From Amylostereum areolatum (taxonomy: Eukaryota > Basidiomycota > Agaricomycetes > Russulales > Stereaceae), in the NCBI GenBank assembly GCA_012932865.1, contig SAXG01000128.1, positions 1 to 64,000 on the forward strand: DNA of 64,000 bases, read 5' to 3'. Below are positions 11,735-18,988 of this stretch, in pieces. Made by a program: the position numbers and the translations under genes. Positions within the stretch are counted from its first letter, which is position 1; each line of letters begins with the position of its first letter. The notes beneath the pieces were generated by a model. It saw only the letters and a list, made by a program, of their open reading frames with translations. It was not told the DNA's origin and made no database searches.

Positions 11735-12942
11735 CTTGTCGAAGGGGAGGGGGACGGTGAGGGATTGGGCGAGTTCTTGATCAAGGCGGCGTAGGGTTTC
11801 TCGTCGGCGTTCTTCTGCTTCTTCAACTTTGTCCTCAACTTGTTTTGCGACAAGGAAGTCGGCGGGGGTGAGGAATTGCTGGTTATGATGCCACGACCAG
11901 TGATCTTGGACGGGACTGAACGAAGTGGGCTGCCACTCAACTACTGATCGTCCTGGGGTTCCGTTCTTGTTCCATCTATAGGCGTACCACTTCCCAGTTG
12001 TGTCGTTGTGGTTGATCCCTTCTGGGACTTCGATTACAGTACGTCGACGGGGTGGGGGCGAGTTGGTCGGAGGGGGGTTCAGGAAGCGCTGTAGAATGTC
12101 CGCAGCGGTGGCAAAATCCGATTCTTCGACGTAGGGTTGTTCGTCGCGGTCGTCGAAGTACCAGTCTCGACGTTGCCAGTTTGGTTCGTCGTGCAGCCAA
12201 CGTACGGATTCCTTAGTCTGCTACGAGGTGAGGATATAGTATTCTTCGGGACAGTAGTCTCGAAAAACGCCTGGGGGGAGGTTCGGAGTGGGGGGACGAG
12301 GGGCTGTGGAGGACGTGATGATGGTCTAGAAGAAGTCCGCCGCGATGGGGCGACGGCCGAGGAGTTTCTTGGTGAGGTAGCCAGCTTTTACTGCCTGGCG
12401 GATCTTATGTTCGTGGTGGCGGCGACGAAGGGTCTTACCCTTGATGGTGGGACGGAGGACTGGTGGCGGGGTGGATTCGGGGGTCCGGCGGTTAAACTGG
12501 GAGACGGAGGTGAAACTGGTTTGGAGGATCGGGTTGGGGGCGTCCTGGATGAGGTATGTGTGGTAGGTGGGGGCGTGGAGGGTGAATTCAAGGCGTTCGA
12601 GATCTACGTTGATGCACGTAGTGATCCAGACGTATAGGGCGAGGACAACAGTACCGTGATCCTTGTGCCACCTCCACTCGAAGATGCGGAAGTTGAGGCC
12701 GTGCGCGGTCCAGGGATCTTTCTTGCAGAGGTTCTGTACGGGGATGAGGCAGTTGACGGTGACGGCGTCGGACCAAGGGTAGGGGAGTGGTGCGTCGTCG
12801 CGGGGGGTGCTCGGCTTTCCGTTGAACGGGAGGAAAACCGGTGCATTCGGGAGGTCCGTGGTGGGAGTTTTTAACGTCGTAGAGACGGCAGAGGTAGATG
12901 GAGAGAGGGGTGCGAGGTAGGCGTAGGGGTAGACTGTCCAGG
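11735..12942 (-). pseudogene. Gag leader ORF (ORF0), same frame as gag
   Basis: Between the 5' LTR and gag the gag frame stays open except for two TAG codons. The upstream piece (12942 to 12329, entered from the LTR) ends in 'PIAADFF' and the TAG at 12326-12328. That TAG is conserved in gypsy copy 2 (43750-43752). The downstream piece is aromatic-rich ('DWYFDDRDEQPYVEES', 'GKWYAYRWNKNG', 'QDHWSWHHNQQFL') and runs into Gag. It is broken by TAG at 12221-12223, where copy 2 has CAG. I recognise no domain; it may be an extended Gag N terminus. The conserved TAG raises the possibility of a separate leader protein or stop-codon readthrough. Confidence 0.6.
12931..12940 (-). promoter_or_regulatory. 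Self-complementary primer-binding site of gypsy copy 1
   Basis: On the minus strand the 10 nt TGGACAGTCT start 2 nt inside the 5' LTR. They are the exact complement of AGACTGTCCA in the same LTR (13074-13083), which lies at the predicted mRNA 5' end. This is the Tf1/sushi self-priming layout rather than tRNA priming. Confidence 0.75.
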
Positions 12943-13362
12943 TGTCAGAAACGCAGTTTATGAGACCGATGAACCGCCTAAGTCGCAACAATGGGAGGAG
13001 CGAGAAGAAAATAGATTCGAGAGTGCCGGGGTCTAGGGTAGTGCAACATGCGCTACAGTACCGTATGACAAGATGGACAGTCTGAGGAAAAGGGAAAAGG
13101 GATACTGTCCTTATATACAAGTGGGAACGATGGTGCGATGCGATGCAATAGTGGTGCGAGCGGGGGGAACAATAAGAAAGGAGTCATGGGGAGGAGGATG
13201 GAAGTCCGGAGCAATGATGTCATAGATAAGGATGCGGAACACCATTCGGAAGTCCGGGCAATGACGTCTTTGGAGCATGTGATGCGAAGGAAAGTCATGT
13301 GCCGTGATGCGTCGCGTGTACAAGGTCTGCAAACGAAGAAAGAAATGGAGCGATCCGTGACA
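12943..13362 (-). repeat. 5' LTR of gypsy copy 1
   Basis: 420 bp. Contains the promoter: a minus-strand TATATAAGG (13109-13117) whose first base is 34 nt upstream of AGACTGTCCA (13083). The U3/R boundary is inferred to lie there. Confidence 0.93.
13109..13117 (-). promoter_or_regulatory. TATA box in gypsy LTR
   Basis: TATATAAGG on the minus strand, correctly placed for transcription starting near 13083. The equivalent box occurs in the solo LTR at 35582-35590 (plus strand) with the same 34-nt spacing. Confidence 0.65.
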
Positions 13363-13499
13363 GGCATAAACAAACACAATTGTGGCATACATGATCATCT
13401 CCGTGATATGTTCGTCCTGAAGGTGAATGTCTTCAAATACTTGCTCGCTGTAGTCTTCGTCCATCGGGTCGGGCGGAGGGGGACTGTACAGACACCCAG
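13363..13499 (-). pseudogene. KDZ transposase gene, segment 2 of 3
   Basis: About 45 codons on the minus strand ('CLYSPPPPDPMDEDYSEQVF', then 'MIMYATIVFVYA'), caught between the two LTR insertions. Its right end carries the CCCAG duplication shared with 18665-18669. Its left end carries the GGCAT duplication shared with 6264-6268. Removing both elements and one copy of each duplication joins it in frame to segments 1 and 3. The acidic region followed by a hydrophobic helix fits the poorly conserved N-terminal part of KDZ proteins. Confidence 0.75.
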
Positions 13500-14049
13500 T
13501 GTTAAGAACGGTCCTTATCACGTGACAAGCGGCTCAGGCTACAGTACTCTTACGTGTGAGAAGTGGGATCAGGTGATCCAGACGTCTCGGTTATGCGGAG
13601 GTTAGAGTCAATAAGCGAAGCAGTAAGTATTCGCGGAATATTTAGGCGAGCTTTCAATGGTAATTGCTTAGGTTCTCTTTAGTATGCTTTAAGAGGAGGT
13701 TCTTATTAGAACAGTCCTGTATTTACGAAGAGAACGAGCTGGGGAATAGCTCGTTCGTTGAGCCTCCTTTTATAAGAAAGGAGACCTAGTAAATAAGTGT
13801 ACATTCGGTGACGGTTGTATCAGGTATCTACGGGGACGCGCCTGGGGCATAGTCGTGGCTGCGTCGTTGAGACGGTGACGAGCTGTGGCACCGTTGTGGC
13901 TGTGTTGTTGAGACGGTGACGAGCTGTGACACCGTCATGGCTGCGTCGTCGAGACGGTTACGAGCTGGGGCACATTCGTAACCTGTCGTTTAGCGACGTC
14001 CTTCCTAATGAGGAAGTGGGAAATGGAATACATTGATCGAGTTGTAACA
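13500..14049 (-). repeat. 3' LTR of the chromodomain LARD-like element
   Basis: 550 bp, TGTTAAGAACGG...GTTGTAACA on the plus strand. Contains three degenerate copies of a ~50-bp tandem unit (GAGACGGTGACGAGCTGTG-like, ~13850-13970) and a palindrome GAACGAGCT...AGCTCGTTC next to the promoter. Confidence 0.93.
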
Positions 14050-14282
14050 CTAGCCCCCTCTCTAGAATTGATGTCCCGTTGATTCACGAATTGGATTACT
14101 GTTAAAGGGATTTCTTGAACAGGTTCTTGGTCGTTTGCTCGTCGCCATCGTTGGAGGAATACGATTGATGCGAGAAGGGTGAAGATCGTGAGTCCTACGA
14201 TGACGCTCAGGATGATGGTAAGCCAGCGAGGGGTGGTTGCGGCGAGGATCGTAAGGTCGGGTGATTGTGTGGGTTGCATCAC
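13935..14282 (-). CDS. Small ORF with one transmembrane segment, LARD-like element
   Basis: 115 codons from an ATG at 14282. A short polar N terminus is followed by a strongly hydrophobic helix ('WLTIILSVIVGLTIFTLLAS', residues ~19-40), then a basic stop-transfer motif ('RWRRAN') and a soluble tail that runs into the 3' LTR. The topology suggests a single-pass membrane protein. Position, directly before the 3' LTR, is where env-like genes sit, but it is far shorter than any known envelope protein and I see no fusion or signal-peptidase features. It could be a chance ORF. Confidence 0.4.
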   Translation of the reverse strand: MMQPTQSPDLTILAATTPRWLTIILSVIVGLTIFTLLASIVFLQRWRRANDQEPVQEIPLTVIQFVNQRDINSREGASVTTRSMYSISHFLIRKDVAKRQVTNVPQLVTVSTTQP

Positions 14283-14357
14283 ACTTCTGAGTCTTCATTT
14301 TTTTTTTGATGTTCACTCTTTTTATCCTTATCCGGAATCAAGCGATAGAATTCTATT

Positions 14358-14741
14358 CTAACGCTTCAGCAACACCTCCACTACTTTGACATCCTCCCCG
14401 TCTATCGTGGGAGACCCTAACTGATCCCCTATCCTGGCCGTCATTGCGTGGTCCGGGCTTCTGAACCGGGGCCCGTGTTTCTTGAAGAGCCCTTTGATGC
14501 CGCATCTTCTCTTCGATTCCCGCATGGCTTCTTCGTCGAGGCTTCTCGGCCTCTTCATGGCACGAGTGATGTCCGGACGGTTTAGGAGTTCCGTGACTCG
14601 TTTGAGATGACGGAGGAGTTCTTCGTCGCGTGGGTCGGGTGTGGGAGTACGCGAAGGGACGGGCGAGGGAGGAGGAGTGGTAGGAGGAGTGGAGTCGGTG
14701 GTCGAGAGGTTGCGCGAGGAGGAGGCGAGGGTAGAAGACAT
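14358..14741 (-). CDS. Small basic ORF, LARD-like element
   Basis: 127 codons from an ATG at 14741. The N terminus is Ser/Thr/Pro-rich and probably disordered. A helical patch with heptad-like leucines follows ('ELLRHLKRVTELLNR'). Next comes a run of basic residues ('KRPRSLDEEAMRESKRR') that could be a bipartite nuclear signal, and a charged tail. I recognise no family. It lies between two small membrane-type ORFs on the same strand; a subgenomic or spliced message would be needed to express it. Confidence 0.4.
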   Translation of the reverse strand: MSSTLASSSRNLSTTDSTPPTTPPPSPVPSRTPTPDPRDEELLRHLKRVTELLNRPDITRAMKRPRSLDEEAMRESKRRCGIKGLFKKHGPRFRSPDHAMTARIGDQLGSPTIDGEDVKVVEVLLKR

Positions 14742-14888
14742 ATTGGTGGGTTCGGGTAGTGCGTGTTAGTTGTTTAGACGATGTCCGAGGATGTGGTCGT
14801 CTTCGTGGCTTTCCCTTTTATCCTTACGATGCGGGGAGGGCAGTGATGTAATCATTGTCGTCAATCGTAAGCGGGAACTCGTACATAA

Positions 14889-15137
14889 TCAGATAGTAGT
14901 CGTAAGTAAGCGACACGTCCAGCGCGTCGCGGGGAGAATACCAAGTGCTTCGCCTTCCTCATAGCGATAGGAGTCTGTACAATAGAGAAGTCCGAGGAAA
15001 ATATGCGTACAAATGAGGGCGCAGTCCGTGATCAGTCCCAGAAGTATCGTAACGATGGATACCGAAACATGCTGAGGGGGAGAGCGAGAAAGTACGAGTG
15101 CGTATGGTGGGTAAAAGTTTGTCCATGCGTTTACCAA
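14889..15137 (-). CDS. Small hydrophobic ORF, LARD-like element
   Basis: 82 codons. Central hydrophobic stretch 'VSIVTILLGLITDCALIC' followed by 'FLGLLY', compatible with one long or two short membrane helices. It starts at the 3' end of the zinc-knuckle ORF (overlap of a few nt at 15131-15137, different frame). No known family; may be chance. Confidence 0.3.
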   Translation of the reverse strand: MVNAWTNFYPPYALVLSRSPPQHVSVSIVTILLGLITDCALICTHIFLGLLYCTDSYRYEEGEALGILPATRWTCRLLTTTI

Positions 15138-16822
15138 GGCTCCGGCCAGTGATCCTTCGACTCCTCAGCTTCCTGCAGGTCCCAATCTTCTTCCTTCCAG
15201 AAGAGATCGTTGACGCGCCAGGAGTGATTGAAGCGCGAGGGGGGTTCTCGCCGGGTGCGGAGTACCGCATCTTCCCAGTACAGCCACTGTTCGGTGGCGT
15301 GTTGGGCGGCTTCGTGCGTTAGACTTTCACGTCGCGCGAGGAATCCCAGGAGCTGCCTGTGGGCGCGGGCGGTGGCGTCGGTACGTTGGGAGCGGGGGTG
15401 GGACATCAGTGTTCCTGGACCGTAACTGATATCCGGACAGCTCAGGGGAGGGCGAGGAAGAGGAGTCCGTGGTTGGAGAGGGTAGCAGGACCGTGATTGG
15501 GGGAAGTGAGGGGGATCGTTCTTGCGACGGGGGCAGTCTCGGCGGAGATGGCCTCGTTCGCCGCATTTCCAGCAGTGTTTCCGCGGCTTTGCGGGAATCA
15601 CGTCCCACTTCTCTTGCGTCCATGTGGTTGGCTCGTTGTTCCATTGGTCCGAGGGATTCTCGGCTGCTTTCTCCGTCTTGTCTTCCATCGGATTGTCCGA
15701 TTCTTCCGCCGAATTGTCCGACTCGTCCGTTGACTCGTGCTCTCGTCTCCCGCGTGTGCGGATCTCCATCATTCGCTCGATTATCTCTTGGATCTTGTTG
15801 CAGTTCCTCATCGCCCGACTTATCGGGGAAGTCGATGTCTCTGATCCGCTTGAGCGGTCTTCCGTCGGGGTCAACAGAATCATGTTTACGTCGCTGTGGG
15901 GTGATTCGGGGATCTTGGGCGATGGGATCTCTAGCGTGGTCGGAGTACGAGCGTAGGAATGAGGGATAAGCAGGGGGACCTCCGTGCCACGGCATGGGAG
16001 TGTCGTCAGCAGAAACTGGGAATGGAGTTGGCGGTCTAGGCATCGCTGGCAGTGAAGAAGATGTCCGAGGTACATGTTGCGGACTTTCCGCTGTGGATCC
16101 TCCAGTTGGTTGTCCGGGCTTTGTGGAAACCAGGGGCTGTCCGGCGTACTCTCCGGGTACGTCGTTTCTAGCGACGGGAGGCTGGACGGGGTTAATCTGG
16201 GTGATTCCGGAGGTGGGTAGGGATCCCGGTGGTGTGGGAGCGGTGACGGGTCGCGGAGGGGTGTTAGGAAGGAACGGGGGTCTGGTGAGGGTGGACGCGA
16301 TGGGATCGGGTCGAACAGTATAGCCCGGGGAGATGTGATATCCATGGAAGATGAGGTCGATGTCGGGGCCGTCGCGTGGCGACATATGGGGAACTCCGGT
16401 AGTTTCCATTCGCCTTCGGAGGATTTCTCCTTCGTAGGCGGCACGGAAGGTGTGTCTTTCCCAATTGAGCCAGTTGACCCTGTGTCCGACTTCAGTGAGG
16501 AATCTTCGGAGTTCTGCGACGTTGAGTATAGCCGCTGCGCTAGCTTCCGGAATCGTCAAAGCAGTTTGACTTCCCGTTCTTCCATCTCGGTCGAGAGCGT
16601 TAGGTACCTCGAGTCTAATTGGAGGAGTTCTCCGTTGAGCATCTTGATGTGATCTTGCAGGATGTTCTGGACGTCGGCCGACTCCCTCTTGAGGTCGTCG
16701 ATCCGTTCTCTGGCTTGTTCGATTGCTACTCCGGCTATCATGCGGGCTATCTGGCTTTCTAGTATCGGGGAATCGGGCGTTTGGACTTCCGTTGCTCCGG
16801 GCCACGGGGATTGCATTAGCAT
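15131..16822 (-). pseudogene. Gag-like protein with coiled coil and CCHC zinc knuckle, LARD-like element
   Basis: One minus-strand frame open from 16822 to 15131 except for a TGA at about 16556-16558. The N-terminal piece (88 codons, 16822-16556) is a clear coiled coil ('ERIDDLKRESADVQNILQ'). After the stop a Ser/Pro-rich linker leads to the 437-codon ORF starting at the ATG at 16444. This has an acidic stretch, a zinc knuckle 'CWKCGERGHLRRDC' (CX2CX4HX4C, all four ligands present) and a Trp-rich tail. A probable earlier piece of the same protein, in another frame, starts at the ATG at 17097 ('VDRLRLVCNKVHHTQQERAL'). So the gene has at least one frameshift and one stop. Role inferred: structural nucleic-acid-binding protein. 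Confidence 0.65.
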
Positions 16823-17036
16823 CTGTGAGGAATTCGGGTTTTTTAGTCTGGGTTCCTTTGTGTGCTTCTAATCGGCTTACCCCCTGTTCTTCCGTCTGGT
16901 CCTGACCTAGACGGAGGAGGTACTGACTTAATTGCGAGGATTGCTGCCGATCGAGCGATGAAGCAGTCTCCGCAGAGGGCGCGTTCCTGCTGAGTGTGGT
17001 GTACTTTGTTGCAGACGAGGCGGAGGCGGTCAACAT
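15327..17036 (-). CDS. Overlapping 569-codon ORF, LARD-like element
   Basis: A second minus-strand frame open for 1.7 kb, overlapping the zinc-knuckle frame for more than 1.1 kb. It has protein-like stretches ('VGHRVNWLNWERHTFRAAYE', 'GRPLKRIRDIDFPDKSGDE') inside Pro/Ser/Arg-rich sequence. I recognise no domain. Either this is true overprinting, or the gene switches frame by decay, or the low TA content makes long chance ORFs likely. Composition alone cannot decide. Confidence 0.35.
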   Translation of the reverse strand: MLTASASSATKYTTLSRNAPSAETASSLDRQQSSQLSQYLLRLGQDQTEEQGVSRLEAHKGTQTKKPEFLTDANAIPVARSNGSPNARFPDTRKPDSPHDSRSSNRTSQRTDRRPQEGVGRRPEHPARSHQDAQRRTPPIRLEVPNALDRDGRTGSQTALTIPEASAAAILNVAELRRFLTEVGHRVNWLNWERHTFRAAYEGEILRRRMETTGVPHMSPRDGPDIDLIFHGYHISPGYTVRPDPIASTLTRPPFLPNTPPRPVTAPTPPGSLPTSGITQINPVQPPVARNDVPGEYAGQPLVSTKPGQPTGGSTAESPQHVPRTSSSLPAMPRPPTPFPVSADDTPMPWHGGPPAYPSFLRSYSDHARDPIAQDPRITPQRRKHDSVDPDGRPLKRIRDIDFPDKSGDEELQQDPRDNRANDGDPHTRETRARVNGRVGQFGGRIGQSDGRQDGESSRESLGPMEQRANHMDAREVGRDSRKAAETLLEMRRTRPSPPRLPPSQERSPSLPPITVLLPSPTTDSSSSPSPELSGYQLRSRNTDVPPPLPTYRRHRPRPQAAPGIPRAT

Positions 17037-17176
17037 TGTTGGGTGAGACGATTGGATTGGTAGAGGAAGTGTTGGCTGCGTTTGGGGTGGTGGACATTGG
17101 TGACCTGTCTTGTTGAACCCATAGGGTTTTTATCCCCCCCTTGTTGGCAGTGCATTCGCCTGAATGGCGTTGAGTT

Positions 17177-18001
17177 TCACCAATGTTTTGCTTTCGTCTT
17201 GCGTTTCCTTCGTCTTGTTGGCCTTCGCTTTTGCTGTGTTGCAGCGATCTTGTCACGATCAGTAGCTTCTGTGTTGGTATCTCTGATTGGCTGTGGTGGT
17301 AACTTCGGTGCCTTGGGGTTGTTCCGGTGGAATTCTGCGATTGCATCTTTCGATCCTTCGAGATTAGATGCTGGTTCCCATGTGTTGCCGGAGTCTGGGT
17401 ATCCTTTCCACTTTACGAAGTAATGTAACGGTTCGGAATACTGTTTGTCTAGTTTTGAGGCTATTATCATTTCTAGTTCATATAATTCTTCGTCGTTTAC
17501 TAGTTCTGGAGGTGGTTTTCTCTGGAGGCGGTGCAGTTGTTGCGGGTTCTTGAGGATGCTGAAGTTCGGTTTGAGGGTTCTGTGGTTCGGTTGTTGTATC
17601 GGCTGTGTCGGTATCTGGATCAAATTCCCAGTAGTCCTTAATATTCCCGGTGTAAGGCTTCTCTTCGACTTTCTGTGTGTCCAGGTGTTTCCAGAGTTCT
17701 TCTGATGAGAGGGGCCCGATATGAGGTCTTGAATAATCTGGGCGCTTCCAATGTGAGTTGTCGTAGCTTCCGTCTTCTTTTTCTCTTTTGGATCTATCTT
17801 TGTAGTATTCTGCTGCTGGGGGAAGGTTGTATCTGTATATGGGTGGGTTCCACTGATATATGTATGTCCCTTTGCTTTCTTTCGCGATGAGGGCTCCGTC
17901 GTAGTAAAAAAGGAGATGATAGGGGTCAAATGTCCAGCGATGATCTTCGTTTCCGTTGGGGAAGTCTCGACTGCAGTTTGATTGGAGCTGAGGGATCTCA
18001 A
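17177..18001 (-). CDS. Chromodomain ORF next to the 5' LTR, LARD-like element
   Basis: 274 codons from an ATG at 18001. The C-terminal half holds a clear chromodomain ('LYELEMIIASKLDKQ', then 'YFVKWKGYPDSGNTWEPASN', then 'AIAEFHRNNP') followed by a basic tail. Chromodomains bind methylated histone H3 tails and in chromoviruses sit at the end of integrase. Here no integrase core precedes it and it lies at the 5' end of the element. The N-terminal ~175 codons are Thr/Ser/Pro-rich, whereas the +1 frame over the same bases (about 18110-17470) is also open, lacks Met and is more protein-like ('RWTFDPYHLLFYYDGALIAK'). The chromodomain may therefore originally have been joined to that frame. Confidence 0.7.
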   Translation of the reverse strand: MRSLSSNQTAVETSPTETKIIAGHLTPIISFFTTTEPSSRKKAKGHTYISGTHPYTDTTFPQQQNTTKIDPKEKKKTEATTTHIGSAQIIQDLISGPSHQKNSGNTWTHRKSKRSLTPGILRTTGNLIQIPTQPIQQPNHRTLKPNFSILKNPQQLHRLQRKPPPELVNDEELYELEMIIASKLDKQYSEPLHYFVKWKGYPDSGNTWEPASNLEGSKDAIAEFHRNNPKAPKLPPQPIRDTNTEATDRDKIAATQQKRRPTRRRKRKTKAKHW

Positions 18002-18102
18002 AATCTGATGGTCTTTTTTCAGCGGGTTGTTCTGCTGACTCCGTGGTGGGTGTTTCGTTTGACGCTCTGCGCCAAACTGTAGGGTGAGCTAGTGTAGAGG
18101 AG

Positions 18103-18112
18103 AGCTCGTTCT
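18103..18112 (-). promoter_or_regulatory. Self-complementary primer-binding site, LARD-like element
   Basis: Minus-strand AGAACGAGCT starts 2 nt inside the 5' LTR. It is the exact complement of AGCTCGTTCT in that LTR (18346-18355), at the predicted RNA 5' end. No tRNA-type TGG site is present. Confidence 0.65.
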
Positions 18113-18114
18113 AG

Positions 18115-18664
18115 TGTTAAGGACGGTCCTTATCACGTGACAAGCAGCTTAGGCTACAGTACTCTTACGTGTGAGAAGTGGGATCAGGTGATCCAGACGT
18201 CTCGGTTATGCGGAGGTTAGAGTCGATAAGTGAAGCAGTAAGTATTCGCGGAATATTTAGGTGAGCTTTCGATGGTAATTGCTTAGGTTCTCTTTAGTAT
18301 GCTTTAAGAGGAGGTTCTTATTAGAACAGTCCTGTATTTACGAAGAGAACGAGCTGGGGAATAGCTCGTTCGTTGAGCCTCCTTTTATAAGAAAGGAGAC
18401 CTAGTAAATAAGTGTACATTCGGTGACGGTTGTATCAGGTATCTACGGGGACGCGCCTGGGGCATAGTCGTGGCTGCGTCGTTGAGACGGTGACGAGCTG
18501 TGGCACCGTTGTGGCTGTGTTGTTGAGACGGTGACGAGCTGTGACACCGTCGTGGCTGCGTCGTCGAGACGGTTACGAGCTGGGGCACATTCGTAACCTG
18601 TCGTTTAGCGATATCCTTCCTAATGAGGAAGTGGGAAATGGAATACATTGATCGAGTTGTAACA
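18115..18664 (-). repeat. 5' LTR of the chromodomain LARD-like element
   Basis: 550 bp. Minus-strand TATAAAAGG at 18381-18389; its first base is 34 nt before AGCTCGTTCT (18355), the same spacing as in the gypsy LTR. Confidence 0.9.
18381..18389 (-). promoter_or_regulatory. TATA box in LARD-like LTR
   Basis: TATAAAAGG on the minus strand inside an imperfect palindrome (CTCCTTTCTTATAAAAGGAG). Confidence 0.6.
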
Positions 18665-18988
18665 CCCAGAGTTATCGAGCATGTTGTTGAGCAGGTCGTT
18701 GGCTTTATGCAGCCCGACTGTGAGCGCTGCTTCCGCAAGAACTCCAACGCGTGAGAGCGAGTAGCGTTCTAGCAGCCATGAATTCATGTATGATTAAAAA
18801 ACATATGATCAACACTCACCTTGAGCCTCAAGCTTCCGTTTTGTCTCCAAATCCTTCGCAATGCGTTCGATGTCTGTAGCCTTGAGCTTCTTGCGTCGTT
18901 GAGGCCGATTGAGAGCGAAATCCCAGTCTTCGTCGATATTCACTTGCTGGGAGGGTCCGCCTGCACGTTTTTTTGAGGAGCGAGTCAT
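18665..18988 (-). pseudogene. KDZ transposase gene, N-terminal exons (segment 1 of 3)
   Basis: Starts at the ATG at 18988 (Thr-Arg-Ser-Ser-Lys-Lys-Arg). Exon 1 ends at 18820 with a GTGAGT donor. The intron runs to the TAG at 18769-18771 and exon 2 starts at 18768. Splicing keeps the frame through Ala-Gln-Glu-Arg-Tyr and gives 'GVLAEAALTVGLHKANDLLN'. Exon 2 runs into the CCCAG duplication, where the LARD-like element is inserted, and continues at 13494. The basic, disordered N terminus with a bipartite nuclear signal is typical of KDZ transposases. This segment itself is intact; the gene is dead because of the two insertions and the decay further 3'. Confidence 0.75.

Larger units (their letters stand above)
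6269..13362 (-). mobile_element. Ty3/gypsy chromovirus, near-complete copy 1
   Basis: A complete LTR retrotransposon on the minus strand. It is bounded by 420-bp LTRs (TGTCA...TGACA) and a perfect 5-bp target duplication GGCAT (6264-6268 and 13363-13367). Order 5' to 3' on the minus strand: LTR, self-complementary primer site, leader ORF, gag, protease, RT, RNase H, integrase, chromodomain, polypurine tract (complement of CCCCCCCTTTAAG at 6692-6704), LTR. The two LTRs differ at about nine positions, all transitions and mostly at CpG, implying fairly recent insertion. It interrupts a KDZ transposase gene. Coding capacity is damaged by a TGA in integrase (7857-7859), a TAG in the gag leader (12221-12223) and loss of one zinc-knuckle cysteine. 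Confidence 0.95.
13500..18664 (-). mobile_element. Non-autonomous LTR element with chromodomain and Gag-like ORFs (LARD-like)
   Basis: 5,165 bp bounded by 550-bp LTRs (TGTTA...GTAACA, about ten differences, nearly all transitions) and a perfect 5-bp duplication CCCAG (13495-13499, 18665-18669). A polypurine tract (minus-strand AGAGAGGGGGCTAG, 14050-14063) abuts the left LTR, so the element reads right to left. No protease, RT, RNase H or integrase motif is present. Instead it carries a chromodomain ORF next to the 5' LTR and a Gag-like ORF with a CCHC knuckle, overlapped for over 1 kb by another open frame. Three small ORFs follow, two with a single membrane helix. It must borrow enzymes from another element. 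It interrupts the KDZ gene 7 kb from the gypsy insertion. Confidence 0.9.

Noticed and set aside
13850..13970. Tandem ~50-bp repeats in the LARD LTR as a separate element
   Set aside because: Present in both LTRs at the same place, so part of the LTR.
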